Positions 41,128-53,100 of a stretch of 64,000 nt of DNA are shown here, piece by piece. The translations under genes were made by a program, and so were the position numbers. Location: assembly GCA_964019165.1 (NCBI GenBank), contig OZ025270.1, positions 15,789,159 to 15,853,158 on the forward strand, written 5' to 3'. The notes below the pieces were generated by a model, which was not told the origin of the DNA, ran no database searches, and saw nothing but the letters and a program-made list of their open reading frames with translations. This DNA comes from Mastigias papua (taxonomy: Eukaryota; Cnidaria; Scyphozoa; Rhizostomeae; Mastigiidae). Numbering within the stretch: the first letter of the stretch is position 1; the number at the start of each line of letters is the position of its first letter.

Positions 41128-42047
41128 TGGAAACAGGTAAACAGCTTTGCTTGCGTCATAAGCTGCTTCATTTGCACAGATCAGAACAGTGGCGCTTTGT
41201 CAATGAATCCCGCGCTACATACTTTTCTCACTGTTTCCTGTAAACGTGCAATGCAGCTTTATTCCAGAAGAACAGGAATACCTTAAAAAAGATACAGCAT
41301 AACGCCAATTTTGCGAGTGAGGGGCCACTAGACTAGAGCAGGACTCTATTTATTCGCATTAACTATAATGCTGTTCCTCTCTATAACCACTTGTGAGAGT
41401 AGATATGATTGTATTATTTATTATGAATGCAGCCACGCAGGACCAAAGTACACCCATTCGAAAATGTAGTATCGACGAAGAAGGACATATTCTCTTTTTA
41501 ATCCAAGCTTTTTTAATATGTAGTGGGTTGCTTTGATGCTGCGAACTCCTTCCAAGCTCATTACATGTGTTCACACCTTCTGCAGAATAGTACTCTGGGC
41601 TTGCAAGTGTGTCTAGGTTTGCACCCAGTCACTGACACTATGCAACTATAATTTGAATTAGGAAGTCATTTGGATAGATATTGCCAGATCCCTTTCTTAC
41701 TTAGGGAAGTTGTTCATTTTAATCACTATAAAATACTGGGAGATTTTGTTGAAGGTTGGGTAATTGATGAATGTCTGTTTGCAAGAGAAGATTTCATGAA
41801 TATTTAACATACGATTTCATGAATATAACCCATAATTCTTCTTTTTGGTTTCCTGGGACACACAAACTTTACAAAATTTGCTGACAGAAGGGACAAATTT
41901 AGTGATTTGCCAAAAGATTGTTTGTCAGTGGGGATTGCACTGAGGGTACGAGAGCTAAGCCTATCAAGGGAAAACGCCGTGTTACTATCTAGTCTATGGC
42001 TGATGTTATTAATTTATTTGACATTTATGCGGTTGTTTTAGACACTG
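41128..42047. other. Intergenic after the vWA gene
   Basis: No gene or repeat recognised. This includes the 3' UTR of the vWA gene, but no clear polyadenylation signal was identified. Confidence 0.35.
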
Positions 42048-42429
42048 CACACTTTTTCATAAGAACATAGTCTATAAGATTACTAAGGCTCAAAATCCTT
42101 GAAATCTAAGAATAATTTAAGAATAATGCAAGGCTCAATTTTCATCAAGGCTTAGATTTATTGGCTTTTTGAGTTTTCTTTAGACAACGAATCAAGTGCG
42201 AGCTTCACTTATCCGGTCTGGAAGTCATTATGTTGTGATACGACACAGAAACTCTTCAGGGAGTATCTTTCTTTGCAGACTTTTTAGTACAAGAATATTA
42301 CCTTTACAAGTATCAATGCTCAAAATCGCTAAAGTTTAAGAATAATTAATAATAATCTTAGACTCAAATCAAGAAATTTAAGAATATCGAGACTTATCAA
42401 AAATCAGATAGTCTTATAAAAAATGTGTA
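42048..42429. mobile_element. Miniature inverted-repeat element, family A copy 1
   Basis: Ends CACACTTTTTCATAAGA and (reverse complement) TACACATTTTTTATAAGA. The interior, rich in AAGAATAATT and GGCTCAAAAT motifs, aligns along its whole length with the copy at 57791-58239 in the same orientation. Confidence 0.7.
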
Positions 42430-43182
42430 AATTGATGAAGAGCTGCATGTCGTATTGTCGGAAGAAGGAAGGAGGAAACATAAGACATATGCAAATACTG
42501 TGACATGATAAAGCAAATTAAGAAGCGCCTTGATCTTCCTAAATTAATGCAGGCAGTTTTATTTACAGTAGTCTTGGTGCTAGTTTACTTAACGTTTAAT
42601 GAAAGATGGGGAACCTAGTTCGACTCAGCTTGTAATTTTGATACTATCGCTTTAAATTCTATGCAATGTATAGACTGTCGCTTAAAATTCGTTCTGTATA
42701 TCTTACATTGATGCCTCTCTCCCTGATTGAATGTCCTACTGACAAATCCAACCTGGAACCAGTCCAGGCAACAGCTGCGCTTAGCTGCAGGGGGCCATGT
42801 AGATGCATAGATGGAGCTAGAAGTTTGGCAGAATCGTTTTCCATGATCCATGTCAATATTTGCAGATTCCTTACTTCGGCACATAAAACAAAGAGAGTAT
42901 GTCATAATAGGCCCGATTCACCGTTTGTATGAGGAACATGAATGTGCATTTGGGGTCATTCACATCGTATGTACAATGGTCGACAAAAGTCCTGGGACAC
43001 TTTGCACTTTTTTTATTCTGCAATGACCTGTCATTCTCCTCTTCCCTTCAAATAGTGTTGGCTTTGGGAGAAGTACATGCGATAATGGGAAAATTTCACG
43101 TGCACGCCAACTTCAAGTGTCCCATTGACAAACCAACGTTGTTGGAAGGGGGGGGGGGTGCGTGTATGTTGCAACGATGACG

Positions 43183-44047
43183 ATACACGTTTTTTTTTAA
43201 ATAAGAAACCAGTTTTTAAGCAACCTAGTACTAGACACGCAAAAAATTAAGAAACTTTTAGAACTATTACGAAAGAGTTAAGAAACTTTAGAAATTTCTG
43301 TGCTATTTCAAAGTTTGGGGTTTGCGAAATATATTTTCTCCACGGATGTAACAAGTGTCAACTAAAATAGATTGAGAAAGATGTGAGAAAGATCCTTTGG
43401 TTAAGAGAAAGATATGCGCATTTTTGTGACAAATGGCCCATTGGAACGCAAAACTGAACTAATACCGTATCCTTTTCGAGGACCAAAGTGAAGATTATAT
43501 AAAGTTTACCAAAAGTAGTGATGTGGACCTGAGGTTGATTTAGATTTAGAGCTGCACTAATGTCTTTTGTTTGCTACCATGCCAGAATCCAGAAAAACTC
43601 ACGGCTCCATGGCTCTGAGCCGGAAGAAGATTTTGCTTTCTATGTCGTATTTGAGGAAGGTTTGGTAATTTGCATCAACAATCCGGTTTCAGCATAGTTT
43701 TCAGTTAAAGTGGCATTGACTGTGAAAGGCATAGCCCTTCTACCCTACAATTTTTTGAGATATGCACAATGCAGACTTCGAGAACTTTGGCTTGTTTTGA
43801 TTTTCGTAAAAGAGGAAGGTTTATGATAAAGATTTTAAAGCCAGAGGAAGGCTGAAACTTTTTCTGGACTCTGTATCATGCTAATAGTTTTGTATATCCA
43901 TGTGTTTTATATCGTTTTCAATGCAATCTTTCTTCATTAAATTAAGAAACTTTTAAGAAACTTTTAGTACTAAAATGTGGCCAAAAATTAAGAAACTTTT
44001 AGTGCTAGGTCTTGAGCTAGGTTTCTTATAAAATAAAAAACGTGTAT
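43183..44047. mobile_element. Miniature inverted-repeat element with the same terminal signature (family A-like, long form)
   Basis: ATACACGTTTTTT...ATAAGAAACC at both ends in inverted orientation (about 28 bp, about three mismatches), then a shared TAGTACTAG/CTAGCACTA motif. Inside are several copies of TTAAGAAACTTTTAG. Length 865 bp, no transposase. Confidence 0.65.
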
Positions 44048-45472
44048 GTAGAGGAATGTTCTTTTTTATCAGTTTTCTCGTAAGTGTCCCAAGGACTTTT
44101 GGCGAATATTGTAAACGCAAATTTTTTGAAGAGTTTCACCTCCCTCCCCTTGCGTTCACGTTTATGCATTTTAGCCTTACCTTTTCTGCATACGTGCTTT
44201 ACCATTTGCCCCCTCCCTTTGATTTTCAATGCATTCGATAACTATCAAGTATCAGCCTGCTTTCGACTGCCAGAAACCCACCAAATTGCCATTACCAGGT
44301 AAGGGCAGAGTTAGGTTTTGTGAGAGCATAAGCGTAACATTACTGAGATAAATGTTGTCACAACTAGTGTGGGCTGGGACACATCCCCCCAGGCAATTTT
44401 CTAGCAAAGTTTAATTCTTTGTTATGTCATATCAATGCTCCTGGTCACCCTTTAGTTTGGTATCTCCTTGTCCGCTGTTGTACTGAAGAGAATAATCCCA
44501 AAAGGGCGTTGTCCGTAAAAGAACATTTTCTGCTAGAATCCCCCTAGCTAGTGGTAGCTGCTACTGCCCCCAGGTAGGAGCCTTCGTGTACTTATTCGTT
44601 TTGCTTAGCGCCCTCAAACCCCAACCACGGTTTTGGATTGTCGGGAGACGCTGTGTAGTCACTTTTTTTGATTGCATAACTACCGAAAAGGTCATTATTA
44701 GTTAAAGGAAAAAGCAACTTTAAGAATGAAACCAGCATAACTTCCACTTGGAGATTTGTTCCTCATTGATGGTATTATCCTAATATTCAGATTATTGTTT
44801 TCAAATATCAGTTCATTTTTCTACATTTAACACAACTTCTTGTATATTGTAATCGCATCATTTCATGTACTTCATATGACACCCCGAATAGGAGAAAGTC
44901 TTTCCTGCTTGATCTTACAACCCGTGACTAATTTTGCGAATACATCTTTCCTGTTTCGAGCAGACTTTGTGGGCAGAACTTTTCTTAATACTGAAACTTA
45001 ATTTTTTCACACAAGAAGGAAAACTCTCCGTTTTTAAAATAATGTTATCTTTTCTTGTAGGACCTAGGGCCCCAGTTTAAAAAATTGAGTTATATTTCAA
45101 CCTTAACCCCCAGAGCAAGAGAATTGGACTTAACCCTACTCCCAGAAATAGAGGGGAGCTCAGTCACCTCCAAGGACCCCCTGTTCTACAGCCCTAAAGT
45201 AACCTGCAGTGCAGATGTTCAGGTTTAAGTGGAAAATATCAGTATCAAGGTATTAAATCCTTCATGTGAAAAATTTTAGTCATTTGGGGACGACATGGAA
45301 ACTTGCCTTTATTTTCGAGCCTAACTGTATCTATTTCCTAAGAAACTCCATACTACGATTGTTATAAGAGAGCAAATCTTTTATATTTCATATATACGTT
45401 ATGCATATAAATAATACGTATATGAAATGATAAGACATATAAGAATATACAGATATTAGTATGTACACATAA
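44048..45472. other. Intergenic, nothing recognised
   Basis: Contains short C-rich patches and no supported gene. Confidence 0.35.
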
Positions 45473-45800
45473 ATGAAGCAGCTGATGGGATGGAAAATCA
45501 GATCGGATTTAGGCTTAGTTCATACGTCGAAGTTATGCCGCAGCGAATTTAATTCAAGTGGCTTATTAAGTCACCTGAAAGTGCATCAAAGCCGCAGAAA
45601 AATCGATTACAATTTAAGTGATGTTACAACATGTAGTGAGTGTAGAAGAGTATGGGAGAAGAAGTGCAGCAAGGTAAACACTTCATTTAAACATTCACGG
45701 CAAAAAACGTTGCAGAGCCCATTGTCAGAGAAGAACCTGTGCCAAGGAAGGCAAGTCTCTAGCTGAACTAAAAAGCCACATCAGGACTGCTCATCAAAAA
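45473..45800 (+). pseudogene. Degenerate C2H2 zinc-finger-like fragment
   Basis: One frame reads CRSEFNSSGLLSHLKVHQ and, after a shift, KEGKSLAELKSHIRTAHQK, both with finger-like spacing; TCSECRRVW lies between. Such fingers occur in host genes and at the end of some LINE ORFs. The frameshift suggests a transposon relic. Confidence 0.4.
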
Positions 45801-47019
45801 ACTGTTTCTTTTTCAAGCAGTGGCAATACTGTTGAATGTATTGCTTCTAGCTCGTACATAAATATATACAAATATAAGTATACATTTGTAGGAACTCAGT
45901 AGCTTGCGAGCAACCAGGATATCTCCTTTTTCGGTGCAAAAGAAGCATTATTATACTCAGAACAATCAAGAGAAATTAAAACTTACCACCACCTGGAATC
46001 GTCGAACAGGGGTTTCTTGTACATTCTGTTAATTGTTTGCTGTAGTCAATGGTGTAATTGTATATTGTGTTATGATCATAAATGCGCTGTATGTTACATG
46101 GATGTTTTATATTGATGGAGACGTATATGTACACATGTGCTGCTTCAAAGGTTGATAGCTAGGCCTAAATGTCTTTGAGTGCCACGACTGTCCCATGATT
46201 TAGCATTGCGATCTGTGATCAATTGTGAAAAATACTAGCTATAGCTATATAGTTTGTTGTTTCTATTTTGATAAAACGTTTTCCTCGTGAAGCCATGAAA
46301 GTGTAAAATCGTTAGCACAGTAAAATCAAATGCATTTTCTGTTCTTTTGTGGAATATATGTTGCAGCTATATTGCTCCCTATCTCATTTGAACGAATGCC
46401 ACTTTACTAGAATTATATCCTTTAACTTGCTTGTTTCTAGCTAATGCTAGAGAACGAAATTTCAGCCTAATTCTTTTGAATTTGATATTTAGCTGATGAT
46501 AGGAGAAAGATGGAAACTTCCCACTTTACGGCATACTTTAGGTTTAGTCTTATATCCTATGAAAACCCTTTTACATTGTGGCCTTCTTACTTCTTTCGTC
46601 AACTATTGGCAAACGTGAGTAAATATCGTGGGCTGTGGAAGCTGGTACGTGGTGTTTTTCGTCGTAAAATTGCTTCGAATTAATTATTCTCCTGCTAATA
46701 CATCCCACGAAGGGAATCTTTTGTTCTCGTCAGTGAGGCCATTGACTGGAATGCGAACAAATGAATCGATCATTACCCCCTGATTCTTGTTTCTCGCTCG
46801 ATTCGATGAGGTGCGGAAAATACAAACCGAACCATTGAAACGGTTAGTCTCTAACGTATAAGAGGAAATTGCAGATGTACTAAGCTGGCTGTAGAGAAAA
46901 TGTGTTAATGTTGCTACTTAGAACAAATATTTAAAACTGATATTTCTGTCACCATTACAACTCCCAAGATCAACCAGATCATATGGGTTTATTCGCAAGA
47001 CGAGAGTGTCGAGCTTAAC
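45801..47019. other. 5' flank of the MFS gene
   Basis: No gene recognised. The promoter and 5' UTR of the downstream gene should lie at the right end. Confidence 0.35.
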
Positions 47020-47115
47020 ATGGGTCGACTCAAGGACAGATTTGCATCAATCCTTTATCCGCCAGGAACGACACGCTTGGATACCAAGGTATCTTGTGCT
47101 CTGGTACTGATTCTG
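47020..47115 (+). CDS. MFS exon 1: N-terminus and start of helix 1
   Basis: ATG at 47020, 32 codons, donor GTATGT, phase 0. Cytosolic, basic N-terminus, then VSCALVLIL. Assigned by phase and by continuity of helix 1. Confidence 0.7.
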
Positions 47116-50100
47116 GTATGTACCCTTCATTACACTTGCATAATATAACTTTCTTTTTGCATTCATTTTCGCGAAAAGTGGGATGTCTGCTGACCCTACC
47201 TTCACTGCACTTAAATTTATTTCAAAGTGTTCATTTACTTGTTAAAGACGTCACGATACCGGTGATAAAGTAGACTGTCTGACCCCGTAGAGCAGTGATA
47301 TTAAAACAAACCATCGAATTTTCAATCATAACTTGAGCATTTCAAAGTTTTGTTGCTGCGCCAACTTCACCAAATAGGATGACTTTTCAATTGTTCTCAC
47401 GTTACACTATTAACTAATGTAATTATGCGAGATGAATCCTACTGCATCTGCAGTCTTATTTGAACCAGAATATGACTCAAGTTAAATTGGACACTTTCTG
47501 ATTTTTGCCTCACCACATCGCCACTTTGCAAAGCTATTTGCTAGAAACAGCCCGAATCTCTATTAACAATCGTATTAAAATGTTTCGAAGTTAGACCCAA
47601 GTCAACTTCGAAGAGCGTATTGGTGAAGAACAACTTCGAGCAGAACCTTTACTTGTTTTTTCGACTTGATTGCAAATAATTTTTTACACAGCGTAGGAAG
47701 GATTTATCGAGCACATGAGTCAATGGCAGGTTGGTATTTGAGGCAGCTTGAAAAGCAATTAGTCAAGTTGTATCGTCGAGATAATTACTAAAAGCGATAA
47801 TTTTTGGACATTATATCTGCTATTAAAACTCTCCTTATTTTAGTAATTTGATTTATATAACTTTTGACAATGGCCTGTATTGAAACTCATGAAATCACCT
47901 AGTTGCTATTCAGACGAAGTGAAACAGATATGCATTGGTTCCCTGTACATCCCGTAACTGAACCAAATTATTAGGTTGACTTAATAAATGAATTTTAGGT
48001 GCAAATTGTGTTACTGTATATTGTTCTCTTGTTGGACATTATATACTTTTGTATTTTTGAGAACTCACTTAACTGCATATTGTTCATATGAAAACTAATA
48101 TAATGTGAGTCAATGTGATGGAATCTCACAACTCATTTAAAGGCATAAAATATAGTTGTTAACTTGTAGGTATACGTTTTTCTCATTTTTCTTGAGAAAT
48201 TAAGTACAACATCTAAATGTGTGGCCAGGCCCATTGAGAGCCAGATCAGGCCCCAGGGTTACAAATATTATAGGCCTTTGTTGGCTTCAAAATCATTAAG
48301 AGCCAGCAATAGCAAAAAATACTCCCAATCCCTTGCCAGTGCTCAACCCCCAGGAATATACCCCAGCTACTTTCCCCTCTCGACAGTACTGTGTGTGGCT
48401 GCCTTTCAGGCAAAAGTGACATGTCTTTTATGGAAAAAAATTATGATATGTAATGATTTTGTCAGATTGTGGCATAGAACTACATTTATCAGAGTTATAG
48501 TAATCAAATAGCATTCAAAATGTATATCTGACTTCTTTCTTTTGAGTAATGCCCACCTGCTATATGCATATTTGTCAGTTTTCATGACAGGTGCCATTTC
48601 ATATGCCCAGAAAGTCTACTACAGTAAACAACCTCAGAAACCCCCTCAAATAAGCCCACATGGTAGAACTTCAAGTCATTATAGGTTCCCCTCAAAAAGG
48701 CCCGTGTGACAATGGGTGATAAAGACATTGGTATAGACTGGTGGTTATTTTTAGACTGAAATTTTAGCATTATAGAGCAAAAGAGTTTTGACAATGAGTT
48801 TTCCATGTGTTGAATAATCTTGTAAGCCCTTGCCTTGAATATATGCCCACCTAAGCAGTCATCAAGCCCCCAGGAGCTAATTTCAGGACTTTTGATACTT
48901 TCCCTTCCATATGGAGGTTGCTAATTTGGGATAGATATGGTTTTCCTTGGGTAGAGCACTGTATGGTCTAACATGTGTCTGCATGAGAGCAACCCAGACA
49001 GCAGGAGTAAACAAAGACACTTTTAAGTAGGAGTGTGGGGATATCGCACATCCCCTCCCACACTTTTACAGAAGCTTTCAGTATTGTTTAGCTTTTCAGT
49101 AGAAATTGGTATAGTGGTCATAGCTTGTCAGAAATTATAGAGCCTTGCACAAACTTGTCAGTAAATGTTTTGTGGTACATCCCCACTCAAACGTCCTTCA
49201 GCACACCCATGGCAGTAGGCTGGACTGCTTACATGGCAGTAGGCTGGACTGCTTACATGGCAGGGGTTTTAAGTACAGGCCATAATGCATTTATTCTGAA
49301 ATAGGTCTCATTCTAGGAAGGGCGAGGCCTTGTTTTAAGGGGTTCTGCCCTTTACCCGGGTAGACTTAGATGGCTAAACAGATACAATACCTATTTTGAA
49401 AAATATATTTGTACAAGCACACTAGAAATTCTGCCACTCAATATCACAGATATCAATTACTCAAATGGCTGCAGTTTAACATAGTTGCCATTGGCAACAT
49501 GGCATACCCTCGCCCGCTATGAGTGTGGAATATCATTGTGGAGAGAGTTTTTGGTATATTGTTGCATGTATAGCTGTGGTCATGTGACCATCCGGTGTGA
49601 AATTTTAAATCCTTCATAGACTGTTTACTACAGACGTAAAGATGATATAGATTTTTGTGGACAGGGACCCAGCCTTTCACGTCACATTCGTAGCAACTTT
49701 AAAGCTACGTCTGAATGGTCCCGATATTTTATCCTACAACGGCTAGTATTGTTGATCGATATTTTTGGCCATTTTCAAATCAGGTTCCCCCGGAGGGACA
49801 AATATATGTTATGATCAATATACTTTCACGCAAAGTAGGTATCACCTGTGATACAAATTGACAAGGCAGCCAATCGAACTAGCGACAACAATCTCCCGCA
49901 GTCCCTTAATATCATTCGTGGTCCATCTGAAACCCTTTGCAGTCCCCTAATGGGACGTGAACCCCAGTTTAGGTACCACTGCGAGTCTAACACCAGTATG
50001 TCACCACACAAATGTATGGTTTTCTTGCACGATCTCGTTGGAAATGCTCCTGCCTGGAGTCACTTTGCTGAACGCTACCAACATCACCCAACATCAGCTT

Positions 50101-53100
50101 GTACAATGGAGGCGTTTATCATCCTCCCAAGTTTTTTGTTAAGATCCTACTTGATCCATTTTTATCGAACAATGCCCAAAAGGTCCCAACATGGTGCTTA
50201 AACCTACAGCCAACATCGTTGGACGTTGTTGGATAAAATATTGGGAGTGTTTAGCCGTAGGTTAGGAAATTGAACTACAGCCTTCTTTTCTCCTCTCCAT
50301 TCTCCTTCAACTTTCCTGCTAAACCCCATTTTCCCGGGGAGCAGGAAGGGGCGCAACAACCCCACCAAATTATAATGATGATTTTTTCAGACAGTCATTG
50401 AATTTCAATTTTGCTGTGCCTTTTGTTTACGAAATATTTCTTCTTTCGTAGTTTTCTACACAACTGACATTGACAACTCCATTTGCCTATCTACCATCGA
50501 TGGTGAAAGTAAGTTGTTTACAGCCTTTAATCTGGAACTTTTGAGCTTTATTTTCAGGATTTATGAAGAGGAACGGGATAACATGAACGTTGAAATTCAG
50601 TTATTTGACAGCCGTTCTAACCAACTACTTGCATTCTAAAACATTTTCCTATTTCCCTCAATTTTGCTTGCTGAATGCTGGGAAACATCCTTGGATATAT
50701 TGAACTCTGCCCTTCTTAAGAATCTCATAAATCAATCAAATGCCTAACTAACTTCAGCTAATAGCTCTTTTTCATGTATGATTAAAAATATTGGCTGGAT
50801 TCTGTGTCCTTGAAGTATTTCCTATACGAATTAACGAATCATAGCCTCACCTCGCTTTGACGGGGTCTCCCCCCAGTTTAGTGTGGGAAATTACTGGTAG
50901 TACGGAACGGATATGACAGAGATGAGCTTGCACCAGAAAAACCGTTTGGTTGAAGTGCCCGGCTTGCATAAAATTGACCCGGATTGGTACTGTTTCACCA
51001 AATTTGAAAACCAAATTAACAAAGCCATTACATCTTGTTTTTTTTTCTATGCTGTGAAGCCTCGCGTGGTTTATAGCACTAGGGTCATGCTACCATCTGC
51101 TAAAAAGATAGCTTTTCTGCCACTCAGATAAGTTGTGTAGTCTACGAATTTCCGTGCCGATGTGAAACTCGGTACGTAGGGTGCACTACACAGAGACTAG
51201 CAGACAGAATAAAACAACGTGTACCCACGAGTGTCAGGATGAAAAACATTATAGTAAGAGAACAGCCACCTCGTATGTGTAAAAACTCTATTTCTGAAAT
51301 GAAAAGTGATTCAGCCATAGGACAACATTTCATCTAGCATCCAGAATGCACCAAAACGTATTCAGATGATAATTTTCGGATCATTGGGCAAGCAAGATCG
51401 TCCTTTCATTTAGGTGTTTTGGAATCAGTTTGCATAAAGACCCAAAAACCCAGTCTTGTGTAAACAAAAAGAGTTCATTTTCTCACTTGGACTCTTCAAG
51501 TAAACAAATGTGAAATTGGTGCCAAGTGGCCAATCATATGGCTACCTGGACACATTATTCATCATATCACCTGTATCCGCATCTGGCTATATATTTCGGT
51601 TCACCTTTCAGCCGTTGTCCGAGGTTTCATAGGGTCCATGCATTTATGACGTCGTCAATATTTGAGCCATTTTTTACCCCTTCCCTCTCCCTTATCAAGC
51701 AATGTCCTCTCAACAAACTCCCTCCCCCATTTCTAGCAATGAACGACGTCAAATTTTGATAACCCCCACCCCTCCATTTCACCCAAATAATGTATGTAAA
51801 GCGGAGAGAAGACTATATTTAAAGGGAGCTACTACTGTTGACGCTTTCTCCTGTATAGAGTTTGGAACTTTTCTAAAGAAGATTAATAATTTTAATCCAA
51901 TTTTGTGCCCCTTTTTCCAATCACTAATCTTAGAACAACAGAATTAGTAAACGTTATGGCAACCTTTAGATGGTATATTCTTTGAGACTATCATGACTTT
52001 GCAAAAATTTCGAGAGTCCTTGTGACGACGTTGACAAGAGGAAACCGCCCCTTCCCCCTTCTAAGCTTACGTCGTAGAACATGGAATATTGACAATACCC
52101 CCCTCCTTACCGGACGACGTCATATATGTATGACCCCTTTTCCTGCTGCAGTGAAGTTCTGTAGTACCAACAGACTTTTCTCGTTGATATTTATGGACCG
52201 GATATGACGGAGAAGAACTCATGAGGAATTATAACTTTTTTACCCTTATTTAAAATTTTTGATAATAAGACCCATTAGAAAAACTATGTATTAACGTTAT
52301 GTTAAAGTAGAAATTAGAGAAGTTTCATCCTGTAATCTTATTCACATTGCTGAGACAAAGAGACGATTGGAGCCGCGCTCAAAATACTAATACGAGGTTA
52401 AAATTATAAGGTGTAGTTTAAGTGGAAGAATTAGATTGTCGAACTGGTTTAGCTGAATTTAATATGAAGTTGTCGTCAAAAGTATTCTTTTGGTTTCATC
52501 TGCGCTGCGTCTACGCATACAGTGCCATGATATCCGCAAACGTTTAGGCCGTACGTTTTTTTCTGCCTTATCATATATGATGTGAAATTATAGAAAGAAC
52601 TCGTTAGTTAGGTCACAGAATAGGTGTGATTTAACATATTAGTACTGTGGGACGGAATTTACCTGGAATATTCGACTTACACAGATAGTAGCTGCTGTCA
52701 GAAGAGAACAATAGTAGCTATTGTATTATCACATCACTTGGCTTGTTTGCACTTGTGCTATCCCGTTGCGTTGTATTTTATTAATAATACTAATCATCTT
52801 TTTTCAAACTTCATCTCATATGATATTTAAGTCTACAGATACAAATCTCACTAGCAGGTAATCTGTATTTGGCTAGCTTACAATACTAGGTAATAAAAGA
52901 AAGCAAAAAAAGAATGAAAGATACACACTATATGTATTATAGTGAAGAAGCTATTAGCAACAATAGTTGTATGTTCAATAACTGAGAAGTTCGAGGCTAC
53001 ACCATGATTTGTTTCTTACACATAGTATATAATATGCTGTGCGAATGATAATAGTAGATAGCTTGGAAATAATGAAATAGAGATTATGATTATCGAAGCC

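Noticed and set aside
49826..50201. Overlapping plus and minus open frames in a GC-richer patch
   Set aside because: No similarity recognised and the region borders an inverted motif; more likely an unclassified repeat than a gene.
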